Assembly (NCBI GenBank): GCA_946807835.1
Contig: OX327702.1
Span: 11,098,001 to 11,162,000 of the forward strand
Length of the DNA: 64,000 nt
Reading direction: 5' to 3'
Source of the DNA: Ailanthus altissimus
Lineage: Eukaryota > Streptophyta > Magnoliopsida > Sapindales > Simaroubaceae
Below the pieces are notes generated by a model. That model was not told the origin of the DNA and did not search any database. It saw only the letters and a list, made by a program, of their open reading frames with translations. This document shows, piece by piece, positions 48,753-61,468 of the stretch. Numbering within the stretch: position 1 is the stretch's first letter; every line of letters starts with the position of its first letter. The translations under genes and the position numbers were made by a program.

Positions 48753-48847
48753 TTCTGGACGACTTTGAACTTAGTCTTCTTCTTCCCCCTCTACCCCTTT
48801 CCCTAATCATTGTTCATTTAGTCACCCGGGTTGTAGAAATTAGCTCT

Positions 48848-49900
48848 ATGGAATCCATTGCTACAGTACACAACGGTCCCCAACCTCTATCTCTCTCCTT
48901 CAATAGCTACCGTCCATCTTCACTCACCAAACCCATATCTTTCCTCTCCGTCAGAACATCCTCCTCACCGTCACCCTTCAGAATTTCCTCCATCAGAGCC
49001 TCATCCTCATCCAATCCACAACAAAGCCCTAAACCTTCTCTGTTTCAAACCCTACCCGCTCTCTCCTCACCTGTCGTCAAAATAACTTCCGTCTCCGTGG
49101 CCGCTGCCGCATTGTTCTTTATGTGGATCCCTTTCAATAAACCCGCAATCGCTGTCCCAGTCGCGGTGCCCACCGTTGAGTCCACCGAGAAATCATCAAC
49201 AACGTCATCAGAAGATATTCCATTCGAAGAAAAAGAGAAGCAAATTGAAAAACACCTAGCTGAAAACCCCAGCGATATGGAAGCTCTACGGTCCCTGATG
49301 GAAATCAAAATCAAAGCACGTAAACTCCTAGAAGCAGTTGAAGTTATTGACCGTTTGATTGAGCTCGAGCCGGACGAATTTGAATGGCCTTTATTAAAAG
49401 CCCAAGTTCAGAGCTACTCTGGAGATTTTGAGTCGGCTACCAAAGGCTTTGAAGAAATTTTACAAAAAGTCCCTCTTCGAGTGGAGGCTTATCACGGACT
49501 CGTGATGGCTTATGATGAAGCGGGTTATAAGTTGAAAGATTTAGAGAAGAGAATTGAGAGTGCAATGGAGAAATGCAAGAAGGAGAAGAAGAAGTCTAAT
49601 ATAAGGGACTTTAAGTTGTTGATTGCGCAAATTAGAGTCATGGAAAGTAAGCATAACGAGGCTTTGAAGGTCTATGAGGAGCTAGTGAAAGAGGAGCCGA
49701 GGGATTTTAGGCCTTATTTGTGTCAGGGGATTATATATACTTTATTGAAGAATAAAGATGAGGCTGAGAAACAATTTGAGAAGTTTCGAAGACTTGTTCC
49801 GAAGAATCACCCTTATAGAGAATATTTTGTTGATAACATGGTTGCAATGAAGATTTTTGGGGAAAAGGTGGAGCGAGAGAGTGTGGGGTTGAAGAGCTGA
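48848..49900 (+). CDS. SG1: Chloroplast TPR protein, SLOW GREEN 1-like
   Basis: This is a single open exon of 350 aa. ATG at 48848 is chosen because the frame upstream has no other ATG. Residues 1-55 are Ser/Pro-rich and poor in acidic residues, as in a chloroplast transit peptide. Residues 77-95 form one hydrophobic segment ('SVSVAAAALFFMWIPF'). Residues 126-335 are helical TPR-type repeats: 'NPSDMEALRSLMEIKIKARK', 'FEWPLLKAQVQSYSGDFESA', 'LRVEAYHGLVMAYDEAGY' and 'RDFRPYLCQGIIYTLLKNKD'. The C-terminal 'VPKNHPYREYFVDNM' is characteristic of Arabidopsis SLOW GREEN 1, needed for early chloroplast development, probably by holding other proteins at thylakoid or envelope membranes. Length and domain order fit the family and no defect is visible. 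Confidence 0.88.
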   Translation: MESIATVHNGPQPLSLSFNSYRPSSLTKPISFLSVRTSSSPSPFRISSIRASSSSNPQQSPKPSLFQTLPALSSPVVKITSVSVAAAALFFMWIPFNKPAIAVPVAVPTVESTEKSSTTSSEDIPFEEKEKQIEKHLAENPSDMEALRSLMEIKIKARKLLEAVEVIDRLIELEPDEFEWPLLKAQVQSYSGDFESATKGFEEILQKVPLRVEAYHGLVMAYDEAGYKLKDLEKRIESAMEKCKKEKKKSNIRDFKLLIAQIRVMESKHNEALKVYEELVKEEPRDFRPYLCQGIIYTLLKNKDEAEKQFEKFRRLVPKNHPYREYFVDNMVAMKIFGEKVERESVGLKS

Positions 49901-52178
49901 GAGAAATGGCTTGCCTTTGTTGGAGATGGTGACTGCTGGTTTAATAGTGAGGAATTTTCTAGTTTGAATTTTGTTAATTACGGTTTGTTAAATGATTGTT
50001 TAATCTAAAAATGGAGATATTTAGGGGAATTTTGTGCACATTTGATTTAGAGAGGCTCAAGATAAAAGTGTGTTGAGCTCAGTGGTTATCTATGTCTCAA
50101 CTTTTAGTGGAATATAGTAGGGAGGAAAATATTCTAGTTATTTTGATCTAGAAACAGTTAAATTGATAGTATTCTGTTAATCAAATGTAATAATATTTAA
50201 CTAGAGATCATTTGGATATAATGTGGAGTTTGCTAGATTGCAATTTGCATTATAAAGTATAGAAAGATGAGTAAACGTTTGTATTACCTGTAGTTGAGTC
50301 TTGGGGTTGTTTGTACGGCATTAAGGTTGTAGTTTGTTCAGTGTTGTTGTGTAGACCGCATAGCTGCAAGAGAATATGCTTTTGTGGTGTTTGGTATTGA
50401 TATACAGTAAACCTCTGCATCCAATGCACCTTGGTGCAAATTTTTTCAAGTTTCTGCACAAAGGCTATGCTTCTTTTCTTTCATTACAGATCTCATAACC
50501 CTCATGGACATTAGTGATCTCATTGATCTTCTGTAGTGATTGTGTAACCTCAATTTTTAGTTGTATTCTATCCTGATTGTAACGTGCATTGAGCCAGTAA
50601 CTTTAAGCCAACCGTGAAATCCATTTTGCTCATATGTCTTACAAGCTCTTTATTGCAATGGTGCTTCATATCTCTTGTGCAAAAATTATTAGTGAAAAGA
50701 TCTTCCTCACAACATAAATAACCTTTAGATCTTGATGCTTCACTTGCCAGGTTAGAAGTGATCAAAATCAAATCCCTCGTGATAATAGGTTGATAAATTT
50801 GATTCTGTTGACCTTGCTGACCCTACAATTTTTTTTTTTATTATTATTATTATTTCAACTTTGGAGAATCCTTTTGGTACTATTTCCCATTCTATGCTGG
50901 ACATGTCTACGGTAAAAAGGGGATACTTGTCTGCTGTGTGTTTAAAAAAAGGATCAATATTCTCTTAATTTATGTTATACACACTCGAAGACTTAGTAGT
51001 TAAATAGGATAAGAAAACATTCTAAGTTATTGACTCTGTAAGCAATTTTTGGATGTCAGGGTTTTTTGCACTGGGAAAGTATTAAGAAATTAATTTACTA
51101 CGGCTTTGAGAGGTATGATTAAATAGATTTTTCCCACACTGCTGGCGAGATGCTCAGCTAAAGAAGCTTAACTGGCATACAAATGGATGTGAAATCTGTA
51201 GTATGGATGAGTTGGTCCACAATTCAAAGTCATCTTAGTAATTAAGGGTAGGGTTTCCTGCAGTTGAAAACATGGGTAGAAAACCTAGAGTCACCAGTCG
51301 GGCAAAATATTTACGTTTTTGTCAGCAAAAACTTTTGATGAATAGTCATGGCATTAACAGAGAGGTCAATTTTTTGTCTTCCTTTTGGTTGACCTTTAGT
51401 TTTGAATAGAGCATTCCAGAAAAGCCTGTTGGTCATATGCTGGTTTAAATTGATGCATACCTTGGTACTGGTCATACTGGGATTTTATAGGACCCAGCAA
51501 GAATAATAGGTTAAAGTATCCTTCTGAGACGGTAGGTGATTGACTGTTCGTGTTCAGATGGTCTAACAAGTTCTCCTGATTAGTTGTTGATACTGTTTAT
51601 ACAATCAATTTCAAGTGTGCAGCATTAGATTAATAAAATAAATTTGTGGGTTAATGATGTGATCACAATCCATGAACAGGGCATTGTGGCAGCATCTATT
51701 GATGAAATCTACATTATGTTTCTCTATTACTCGTCTATATTTTTATCTTTGTCTTTTAGTTATACTAGTAGCGTGTATATATAAACTATCCTGCAATACG
51801 ATTCACAGAGTTAATGTACCATGTAGTAAATTTTTTGTTCCTTCATTTATATTTGTGGAAGTAACTGTCTTCAATTGTTTGATGATGTTGGCAGTTATAT
51901 CATGTTTTATTGTGTACATATTTATTTGAGCAGTTCTTAGTAGAAGTTTTGTTGGGTGAATAGATGATGAAAGTATTTATTGAGTAGAGTTTACCACATT
52001 AATAGAAAGCATCTTCAAAAGGTATTGTTGCATATAAGCAATTTTATATGACCATTGCCTATATTCATAACATTGGTAGCTGAGAAATTTTACCTTTGTA
52101 TGTTTTCCAAAGTTAGTTTTGTGTTCGTTCTAGTTACATTTAAACTGTATTCTTGTTTGTTTAGAGATTTGAATATTC
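49901..52178. other. 3' flank of the SLOW GREEN 1-like gene and intergenic DNA
   Basis: The first 100-300 bp are the likely 3' UTR. The rest shows only short open frames without family features (for example 51672-51929) and a T-rich microsatellite-like tract near 50830-50850. Confidence 0.5.
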
Positions 52179-52183
52179 TATTT

Positions 52184-52399
52184 TGACAAAGTACGAGTAA
52201 ATCTCTCTTATATTCAAGTAACAAATATATACTAATTTATAGTGAAAGAAACTCTCTTAATTCTAATTACAGAGCATACATAACTGTAATGTGCTATTAT
52301 ACATATTTATAATGAGCTATAATACACAACTGTAATAAGTTGTAAAATATAAAAATTTGCGCACTTGAAAATTTGTCACTGTGATTGTTGATTTTAACA
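52184..52399 (-). repeat. 3' LTR of the outer Copia element
   Basis: 216 bp with TG/CA ends in plus coordinates. It contains 'ttacagagcatacataactg' and runs of 'ataatacacaactgtaata'. It is intact and shows the empty site of the nested element ('gaaactctctt'). Confidence 0.88.
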
Positions 52400-52989
52400 C
52401 TTCTTCAAGTTAGTGATTGAATATTTTTCATTCCCAACTTGTTAACAATAGATTGAAATACAGAATCACTTAACATTTTAGTTAACACATTTGTAAGTTA
52501 ACATTCAGTTGACACAAATGGAGTATAAATCAATCATTATCTAACTTCATTTTTATAAAATGTATATTTACTTTTATATGTTTGGTGTAGTCATGTTGTA
52601 CAAAGTTGTGTGCAATATTAATTGTTAACTTATTACAATATAGTTTCATAGGTCTTTCTTACACAACTTCAAATATTTCAAGATTATTTTTAACCATAAA
52701 AGTTCACAAACTCCTAATGCCATAACTTTGAACTCAACTTCTGCAATTGATTTTGCTATCACATTTTGCTTCTTGTTTCTCCACGTTACAAGATTACCTC
52801 CAAGGAATGTACAATAGCTTGAAGTTGATCATCTGTTATGAATTAATCCAACATAATTTGCATCTGTGTATGCTTCAATTATCAATTTATTCCCTCTTCT
52901 AAACAATACTTTATTTCTTAGAATACTTTTTAAGTATTATAAAATTCGATGTGTTGCTTGAAGGTGTACTTTTTTTGAGTTGTGCATGA

Positions 52990-55900
52990 ATTAACTTACC
53001 ACTCCTACAACATAGGTTATGTCTGATCTAGTATGGGAAAGATAGTTTAGTTTGTCAACCAATATTTGATAGGATTCTCTATCCACCACTGCATCTTTTT
53101 GTGCTTTACAAAGATTGTGATTTGGTTCAATAGGTGTCTCCACTGATTTACACCCTAGTTTCCTTGTCTTAATTAATAGGTATAACACATACTTTTGTTG
53201 TGATATAAAAATTCTATGTTGAGAGTGAACTACTTCATTGTTGAGGAAGTATTTTAACTTGCCGAGTTCTTTAATTTCAAATTCTTACAATAAACACCTT
53301 TTCATATCTCTATTCCTTGCAAGTCATCTCCAATTATTACTATATCATTCACATAAATTAATAGAGAGCTGTAACTCTCTCTGAAGTAGAATGTTTGACA
53401 AACAATGTGTGATCATTTTGACTTTGTTTGAAACCCAAACATTCATTATTCTAGCAAATCTACCAAACTAAGCCTTGAGAGACTGTTTTAAGCCATATAA
53501 AGCCTTTTTCAATTTATACACCTTGTTCTTCTTTGACTCAAACCCAAGAGGTAATTCCATATAGATTTCTTTATCAAGATCACTATGTGGAAAAGAATTG
53601 TTTGTTTACAACAAACTGCTATAACTCAAACCACGATTACAGCTAAAGATAATATAATTTTTACTGTATTCATTTTTGCAACAGAGACAAATGTTTCAGG
53701 ATAATCTATCCCATAAGATTGAGTATACCACTTTGCTACTAACTTTGCCTTATATTGTTCAAGTGATCCATCTGTCTTATATTTTATGGTGAAAATTCAT
53801 TTACATCCCACTAACTTTTTTCTTGAAGGTAGTTCCACAAAGTCCTATGTTTTGTTCTTCTTAAGAGCATTTATTTCAACATTCATAGCTTCTTTCCACT
53901 CTTTTTTGGCTAAAGCTTCAGAGACATTTTTTGAGATAGTAATAGTATTGACGTGGATAAGAAATTTTTTATAACCACCAGATAGCATTTTATAGGATAC
54001 AAAGTGAGACACTGGATATACAGACTGTCGGGTACACTTTCTAATCCCTTTTCTAATTGAAATAGGAAGATCATCATCATTAACAACAACATGCATATTT
54101 TTATCATAATTCTTAGAGTTAGGAGTTACTTTAACATTATCAGTACAAAAAATTGGTTCTGAATCAATAACTTGCATTAGTTGAACAAAATATTCTTTTC
54201 CTCTTGAATATACCTACAATAGGCGTATAGTATTTTGAATATATTTATCATTTGCCACTTGACGAGGACTATTTAGATGTGACTCATTTGATAAAAGATC
54301 GAAAACGGATGATGATTTATTTGGTAAGGGAACCAAAATTTGATTTTGTGAAGATGAGGGGGATGAAAGATCAAGTAAAAATAAATCTCTATTCTTATCT
54401 TCCATAAATGTTATTTCCCTATAAAGATAAGGATTTGGAAAGTAATTTTTATTTTCAACGAATATTACATCGACAAAAATAAAGAATCATTTTGTCAGAG
54501 TATGATAACACTTGTACCCTTTATGTATAGAAGAATACCTAACAAAAATACACTTAAGAGTCGTTGGATCAAGTTTTCTACTATTATTTGAATGAATATG
54601 AACAAAAGAAAAACACTCAAAGACCTTAGCAATCAAGTGATTTGTCATTTTGAAGTCAGGATAAAGTTTCGAAAATAGTTGCATGGAGCTATTATAATCA
54701 AGAACTTTAGAGAGTAATCTATCAATCAAATGTATAGCAGTTAAAACAGCTTCTCCCCAATAATTCATTGGAATATTTTTTTTTGAAAAAGAAAGGCTCG
54801 ACTAATAGCTAGAAGATGGCCATTTTTTCTTTGTGCCACTCTATTTTGTTGTGGTGTGTTGACAGATGAGGACTCATGAATGATTTTTTTTTCTTTAAAG
54901 AATAGTGACAACACTTGATTAAAATACTTCTTAGTACTATTAGACCGAACTCTTTTTATCCTAACTCCAAATTGAGTTTTTATCGTATGAAAAAAATTTT
55001 GAAAGGTAGAACTTACATCTGATTTTTGTTTTAAGAGAAAAATGCATGACACTCGAGTATAGTCGTCAATAAATGAGACAAACGAATAAACTTTAGAGAT
55101 ATTATGAAAAGTAGAAGGTCCTTAAATATCACTATGAATTAGAGTAGAAGGTTTTAAGGCTCTTGTATTACTTATTGAAAATGAAGTATGTTTATGTTTT
55201 GCAAGTTCACAAACATCACAATGGAACATACTTAAATCAACTCTTTTAAATAAACCAAGAAACATTATTTTAAGAATAGTGAAAGAAGGATGACCAAGAC
55301 GAAAATGATATAACCATATCTTATCTTTATTGGCATAAAAAAACTCAGAAAACAGAGACAACAAAATCGGATCCTTAGTATTATTTTGCCCACTAGGTTC
55401 TTCAAGAAAGTAGAGCTCATTCTTCTCCCTAGTAAGTACAATCATCGTCCTTATTTTTTAGTCCTGAAATTTACAAAGTGTAGAAGAAAATATTACAATA
55501 CAATTTAAATCATTTGTAAGTTTGTGAATTAAAATTAGATTAGTAGACAATTTTGGCACATGCAGAACATTGTTTTAAAACAACATTTTGACTTATAACT
55601 ATATCCCTTTGACTAGCAACTGTAACTAATGTTCTTTTAGCAATAGCAATTTTTTTTATTACTAGAACAGGGACTATAAGAGAAAAACCCATAAGAAGAA
55701 TGGGTCATATGATCTGTAACTCCAAAATCTACTATCTAAGTTCCTTTTGTGATTGACACATTAAGTGTAAATGGCTGAAAATTACTTGAAAAGGCCAAGG
55801 AGTAAGTACCTGCACCACTAGTAGGTTTTTCTAATGTCCTAAAAAAATATCTAAACTTCTTAATCTCTTCTTTATTGAACTCAAATTGCTCTTGAAAGAA

Positions 55901-56240
55901 TTCATTTACACTTTTAGATTGTGTCAAGGTAAGATGTGCCGGTCCTTGATTTCTATTTTAATTACTCTTTGCTGTCTAAGATATATTTTAAGTATTTGAA
56001 GGATTACCATAGAGTTTCTAACACCTTTCCCTACTATGTCGCGACTTATTACAGTAGGTACACTGTAAGAAGTCTTTATTACATTCTCCAAGTCTTTCCA
56101 ACAGCCCATTATTTTCTCCTACTCCCATGGAACAAGCATTTGACTGTTGTTGATATAATTTCATAGCTTTTGTAATTAAGTTTGAACCTTATGTTTGATT
56201 ATAATCTCGATAATTGGTAGGTTTTGAAGTCTCAGACATG
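52990..56240 (-). pseudogene. Gag-pol of the outer Copia element, broken
   Basis: On minus, in order: gag start 'MSETSKPTNYRDYNQ' (about 56240) and a 'CTYCNKSRH' zinc-knuckle remnant (about 56050); pre-integrase 'LYHFRLGHPSFTILK' and 'CDVCELAKH' (55122-55445); integrase 'SSVNTPQQNRVAQRKNGHL' and 'MNYWGEAVLTAIHLIDRL' (54487-55052); RT start 'KKEWKEAMNVEINALKKNKT' (53845-54177); the catalytic box read as 'YVNDIVII' in place of YVDD (about 53350); and 'KLNYLSHTRSDITYVVGVVS' (52991-53188). Stops and frameshifts occur throughout, so it is long inactive. Confidence 0.8.
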
Positions 56241-56567
56241 ATTTTAAACAGAAGTGAAAAGAGGCAGGATTTTAAACAGAAGTGGAAAGAAAAATTTTGG
56301 CCGTGGGAAGACTAATTTTGAAGGAAAAAAACTACTTTTGAAAAATATGGCAAAAAAGGCCTTAAAAAGAACCAGATGAAGAAAAGAAAATGGCAATTTA
56401 GGCCTAAAAAGAAAGAAAAATCTAGAATTTATTTTAAAAAATTTTAAGTGACAATGTAGGCCACAAATTTGGATTTCATAAAATGACCAGAAAAGGAGTA
56501 ACAAACTGGAACTTCTTTCAAAAATTTTAAAGTGACAATGCAGGCCATAAGTTTAAAAATGATAAAA

Positions 56568-56580
56568 TGGCTCTGATACC
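56568..56580 (-). promoter_or_regulatory. Primer-binding site of the outer Copia element
   Basis: The plus strand reads 'ggctctgatacca' ending at the LTR boundary, so the minus strand is 'tggtatcagagcc', complementary to the 3' end of initiator Met tRNA. It proves the orientation. Confidence 0.85.
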
Positions 56581-56581
56581 A

Positions 56582-56651
56582 TGACAAAGTATGAGTAAAT
56601 CTCTCTTATATTTAACTAACAAATGTATATTAATTTATAAGAAAAAGAAAT
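56582..56651 (-). repeat. Part of the outer Copia 5' LTR (split)
   Basis: The first 70 bp (plus coordinates) of the right-hand LTR of the outer element. The rest is at 62191-62352. The split is at the nested Copia insertion. Confidence 0.88.
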
Positions 56652-57402
56652 TGTAAGAATATTGATTAAAAATCATTGGAATATGATTTGGGGATCAAGC
56701 CAATTGCGTAAGGTGCGCATAGATCGAAGACGGACACGAAAGGAGGCGAAAAATGAAGAAAGGCACATCAGGCGCCAGGGTCGCGGCGACCAGACGTGGG
56801 CGTCGCGGCGTCCAGAACAGAACCTGAGCGCCGCGGCGTCCAGAACAGAACCTGAGCGCCGCAACGCCAGGAGGTTAGCGCCGCAGCGCTTAGCAAAAGT
56901 GTGCCAGTGCCGCGGCGACGAGAGCCTAGTGCCGCAGCGCTGGAAACGGGAACAGTATCCCGAAATAAGGAAACTTTCTTATTTCGTCTCCTACTCATTT
57001 TAGGACTCCCTAATACGACTCCCACACATATAGGGTAAACCTAGGTCATCCCAAGGCCTATATAAAGGCTATTAATTGACTTGTAAACATGTCTTTGTGA
57101 TCAACAACAAATCTTAGTGATAATCTTTGTGGTTCTTAGTGAAAGAAAATCCCTAGAATGCACGAGAAAGTTATCTTTGTGATCTTTTTTGTAAAAGGCA
57201 TACTTTTGTGAGTGCATTGTGATTCATAATAAGAGAAGAGTGTGATCTTGATTCGCTGTGGACGTAGGCAAGTTGCCGAACCACGTAATTCTTTGTGTGT
57301 TCTTCTTCTACCCCCTTCTCTATTTATTTATTAGTAATTTGTTCTGCATTATTATATTGCTTGGGTGAATGTTTTGCTTGTTTGTGTGCTTTCGCTTCAA
57401 TA
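56652..57402 (+). repeat. 5' LTR of the nested Copia element
   Basis: 751 bp, beginning 'tgtaagaatattgatta'. It contains a GC-rich island (about 56770-56950) of 'gcgccgcggcg'-like words partly decayed to 'gccgcaacg', and an 'aggcctatataaaggct' segment near 57050 that is a likely TATA region. The 3' end is 'cttcaata' instead of a CA end. Confidence 0.9.
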
Positions 57403-57434
57403 AACTGGTATCAAACCTTTGGTTCTAAGCAGAC

Positions 57435-60400
57435 ATGGCCACACCTAAGTATGAGGTAGAGAAATTCAACGGTACGAATGACTTCAATCTATGGAAGATG
57501 AAGATTAGGGCGTTATTGGTAAGCCAAAGGCTTGGTTCGGCATTAGAGGAGACTGCTGCTCCATCTAGTGATGAAGAGAAGACACCAGAGTCATCTAGAG
57601 CAGAAGTTGAAAGAAGGGACATTCAAGAAAGAGCTCATAGCACAATCGTTCTGTCATTGAGCGATGAAGTATTAAGGGAAGTAGCAGGTGAGACGATGGC
57701 AATAGGTCTTTGGAAGAAGCTTAACTCTCTTTATATGAGGAAATTGTTGGCCAACAGATTACATATAAAGAAGAAGCTGTATCAGCTATCCATGTCAAAG
57801 GGGACGCCGATGAAAGATCATATAGACGCCTTCAATAAGATCATCCTTGATCTTGAGTTTATCAACATCAAGATAGAAGATGAAGATAGAGCAATTATCC
57901 TGCTGAGTTCACTCCCCAAGAGCTATGAGAGTTTTGTTGATACGCTACTCTACGGCAGAGAGAGTTTAACGATGAGTAATGTAAAATCATCATTAAACTC
58001 AAAATTATTAGGAAAGCAGACTGAGGGCAATGCAGAAAGTTTATCTGTAAGAGGAAGGCCCTCATATAGAGATGGGAAGAAAAAAGGCTTAAGGTCGAAG
58101 TCTAGGACTCCTAGGAAGTGCTATTACTGCAAGAAAGAGGGGCACTTCATAAAGGACTGTACTGAGAAGAAAGCAGACGCTGCACTTGCCTATGATGATA
58201 GCTATGACAGCGCAGAGACACTCTTCGCTACTGATGGTATGAACTCTGAACAATGGGTTTTAGATTCTGGTTGTACTTTTCACATGTGCCCACACAAGTC
58301 TTGGTTTACAAATTTCCAGCCCATTAGTGGTGGCAAGGTGTTAATGGGTAATGACATTACATGTCAGATGATGAGAATTGGTAGTGTTAAGCTTAGGCTG
58401 CATGATGGACGAGAGAGGGTTGACAAATTTTAGGTATATTCTTGACTTGAAGAGAAACTTGATCTCACTGGAGACTTTAGACCAGAATGGATGTTCCATC
58501 AGGATTGACGGAGGGATTTTAAGAGTTTTGAAAGGTTCCATGGTGGTAATAAGAGGAGAGAAACGCAAAGGTGTTTATGTGCTTAAGGGTGAAGTCGTGA
58601 GTGGTTCTGTACTATTTTCTGTAGATGATGAGAGTATGCAAATCAAGTTGTGGCATCTTAGATTGGCACATCTAGGCGAGAGAAACCTAAAGGAGTTATA
58701 TAGTCAAAAGGCGTTTGGTGAGGATAAGTTCCAGCCCTTAGAGTTTTGTGAGCATTGTGTGCTTAGGAAAGCACATAGAGTGAGGTTCAGTACCGGCGAG
58801 CATAAGACTAAGGGGACTCTTGACTACATACACTTGGATCTTTGGGGACCAGCTCAGACAGCTACTCGTGGTGGTGCCAGGTATTTTCTCAGCTTAATTG
58901 ATAACTATTCTAGGAAGCTGTGGATCTATGTGTTGAAGAGCAGGGATCAAGTATTTGATGTGTTTAAGACTTGGAAGGCTCTTGTTGAGAATCAGACTGG
59001 CAAAAGAGTGAAGAGGTTGAGAACTGACAACGGCCTAGAGTTTTGTAACAGAGAGTTTGATGGGTTTTGTGCCAAGCATGGGATTGCAAGGCATAGAACA
59101 GTAAGATCAACACCGCAGCAGAATGGGGTAGCTGAGAGGATGAACAGGACCCTACTTGAAAGGGTTAGATGCATGCTTACCAATGAGAAGATGTCCAAGA
59201 CATTCTGGGGAGAAGCTGTAGTAACTGCAGCTTACTTAATTAATAGAAGTCCCTCATCAGCAATTGAATTCAAGACGCCAGAAGAGAAATGGTCTGGAAA
59301 TCCTCCAAAGTATGACCACCTCAGAATATTTGGTTACCCTGCCTTTGTACATGTTAAAGAGGGGAAGTTGGAACCTAGAGCTATTAAAGGGGTATTCATA
59401 GGATATCTCAAAGGAGTGAAAGGATACAAGATGTGGTGTAAAGACTTAACACCACCAAGGAGTATCATAAGCTGTGATGTAACGTTCGATGAGATGACGA
59501 TGGTGAAAACCTCACAAGAAGATAAGAAAGAAGAACCTGTGTCCAAGGAAGACTCAACACCCGAGTCAATAGAAGTTGAAGTAGAGCCTGAACATGGATC
59601 TGGTATGCCTCCAAATCAACACTTCAACAAGGAGATCCTTGAAGATGAACCAAGAACACCGGCGAGTTCCTCCAAGTCCACCCAAAAGAAGACTAGAACT
59701 CCTGAGTTGAAACTTGAAGAGTACCAGCTTGCTAGAGACAGGCTAAGAAGAACGATCAACCGACCAGTCAGGTATGAACAAGCAGACTTAGTTGCTCATG
59801 CTTTTAATTCTGCTTACACTCTTGAATATGATGAGCCTAGGACATATGGTGAGGCTATGAAGAGTGAAAACAAGAAAGAATGGCAGCAGGCCATAGAAGA
59901 AGAAATTTGTTCTCTTAGGAAGAACAATACCTAGAAGTTGATGGAGAGACCTCAAAAGAAGCTAGTCGGGTGTAAGTGGGTGTATAAGGTGAAGGAGGGG
60001 ATACCGGAAATTGAGCCTATAAGATTCAAGGCTAGGTTAGTAGCACAAGGTTTTACTCAGAAAGAGGGAGTCGATTTTCATGAGATATTCTCTCCAGTTA
60101 TCAAGCACACATCTATTAGGATTTTGTTAGCCATGTGTGCAAACCTTGATTTACATCTAGAGCAGATGGATGTAAAGACAGCTTTTCTACATGGAGAGCT
60201 TGAAGAAATGATATACATGGCACAACCGCAAGGGTTCGAGGAGTCCGAAAAAGAAGATCATGCTTGTTTGCTAAAAAAGTCATTGTTCGGGTTAAAGCAA
60301 TCACCTACACAGTAGTATAGAAGATTTAATGTGTTTATGATGGCTTGTGGTTTTAGTAGGAGCAAGTATGACGGATGTGTGTACTTTAAGAACATAAGTT

Positions 60401-61399
60401 GTGGGATGATGTATTTGCTTCTATACATCGATGATATGTTGATCGCGTGCAAGAACATGGAAGAAATACAAAAGCTCAAGAAGCAGTTGAGTGGTGAGTT
60501 TGAAATGAAGGATTTGGGAGTAGCGAAGAGAATTTTGGGTATAGATATTGTGAGGAAAAGAAGAGATGTTATCTTTTTGTCCCAACAGCGATATATAATC
60601 AACATTTTAGAGAAGTTTGGTATGTCAAACGCGAAGGCTGTCTCTACTCTTTTGGCCATGTATTTTAGACTTTCAGCAGCGCAGTCGCCGACATCTGATG
60701 AGGAGAAACTGCAAATGAGTAAAGTACTGTATGCAAGCGCTGTGGGGAGCATCATGTATGCAATGGTTTGTACATGACCAGACATAGCACAGGCTGTGAG
60801 TATGGTGAGTAGATACAAGGCGAATCCGGGAAAAGATCACTGGCTTGGAGTAAAGTAGATTATGAGATATCTCAAGGGAATATCGAATCACGGGTTAATG
60901 TATAAGAGGGATGAGGACAGCAATGAAATGGTAAGAGGGTACATAGACTCAGATTATGCAGGTGATCTTGACAAGAGAAGATCGTTGACAGGCTACGTAT
61001 TCACAGTGTTTAGGGTGTAGTGTGTGTTAGATATTAGTTCTACAACATGTGGTTGCACTATCTACTACAGAGGCAGAGTACATAGCTGTTGGAGAAGCTA
61101 TCAAGGAGGCCGTGTGGTTAAAAGGTATGTGCACAGAGGTATTGGCTAGTGAAGATGTGAACACCGGTGTGTATTGTGATAGCCAGAGTGCCATACACCT
61201 AAGCAAGCATCAAGTGTTCCATAAGAGGTTGAAACATATTGATGTGAGGCTTCATTACATTCATGAGATTGTCCAAAATGGTGAAGTTAGTTTAACAAAG
61301 ATAACGTCATCTAAAAACCCTGCTAATATGTTGACTAAGCCACTACTCTCGGTTAAGTTCGTTCTATGTAAGGTCTTAACTGGAGTCACTACTTTGTAA
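57435..61399 (+). pseudogene. Gag-pol of the nested Copia element, several breaks
   Basis: Gag starts at ATG 57435 and has the knuckle 'CYYCKKEGHFIKDC' (about 58120). Protease follows with 'WVLDSGCTFHMC' (about 58255), then a frameshift near 58400-58430, pre-integrase 'HLRLAHLGERNL', integrase with 'HLDLWGPAQ', 'LRTDNGLEF' and 'STPQQNGVAERMNR', RT with 'YIDDML' (60424-60441), and RNase H with 'SDYAGDLDKRRSLTGYVF', 'ALSTTEAEYIAVGEA' and 'HIDVRLHYIHE'. In-frame stops are at 59932-59934, 60313-60315, 60775-60777 and 60856-60858, and there is another frameshift near 61010-61045. Catalytic motifs are kept, so this copy died more recently than the other retroelements here. Confidence 0.9.
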
Positions 61400-61468
61400 A
61401 GGTGACTGAAGATGCGAAAATGAGAGATCGAGTTACTTTGTGGATGATTTTGAATCAATGAGGAGATT

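Noticed and set aside
48734..48847. 38-codon upstream extension of the SLOW GREEN 1-like protein
   Set aside because: The extension begins with TTG, not ATG, and overlaps the candidate TATA region. The ATG at 48848 starts a normal transit peptide.
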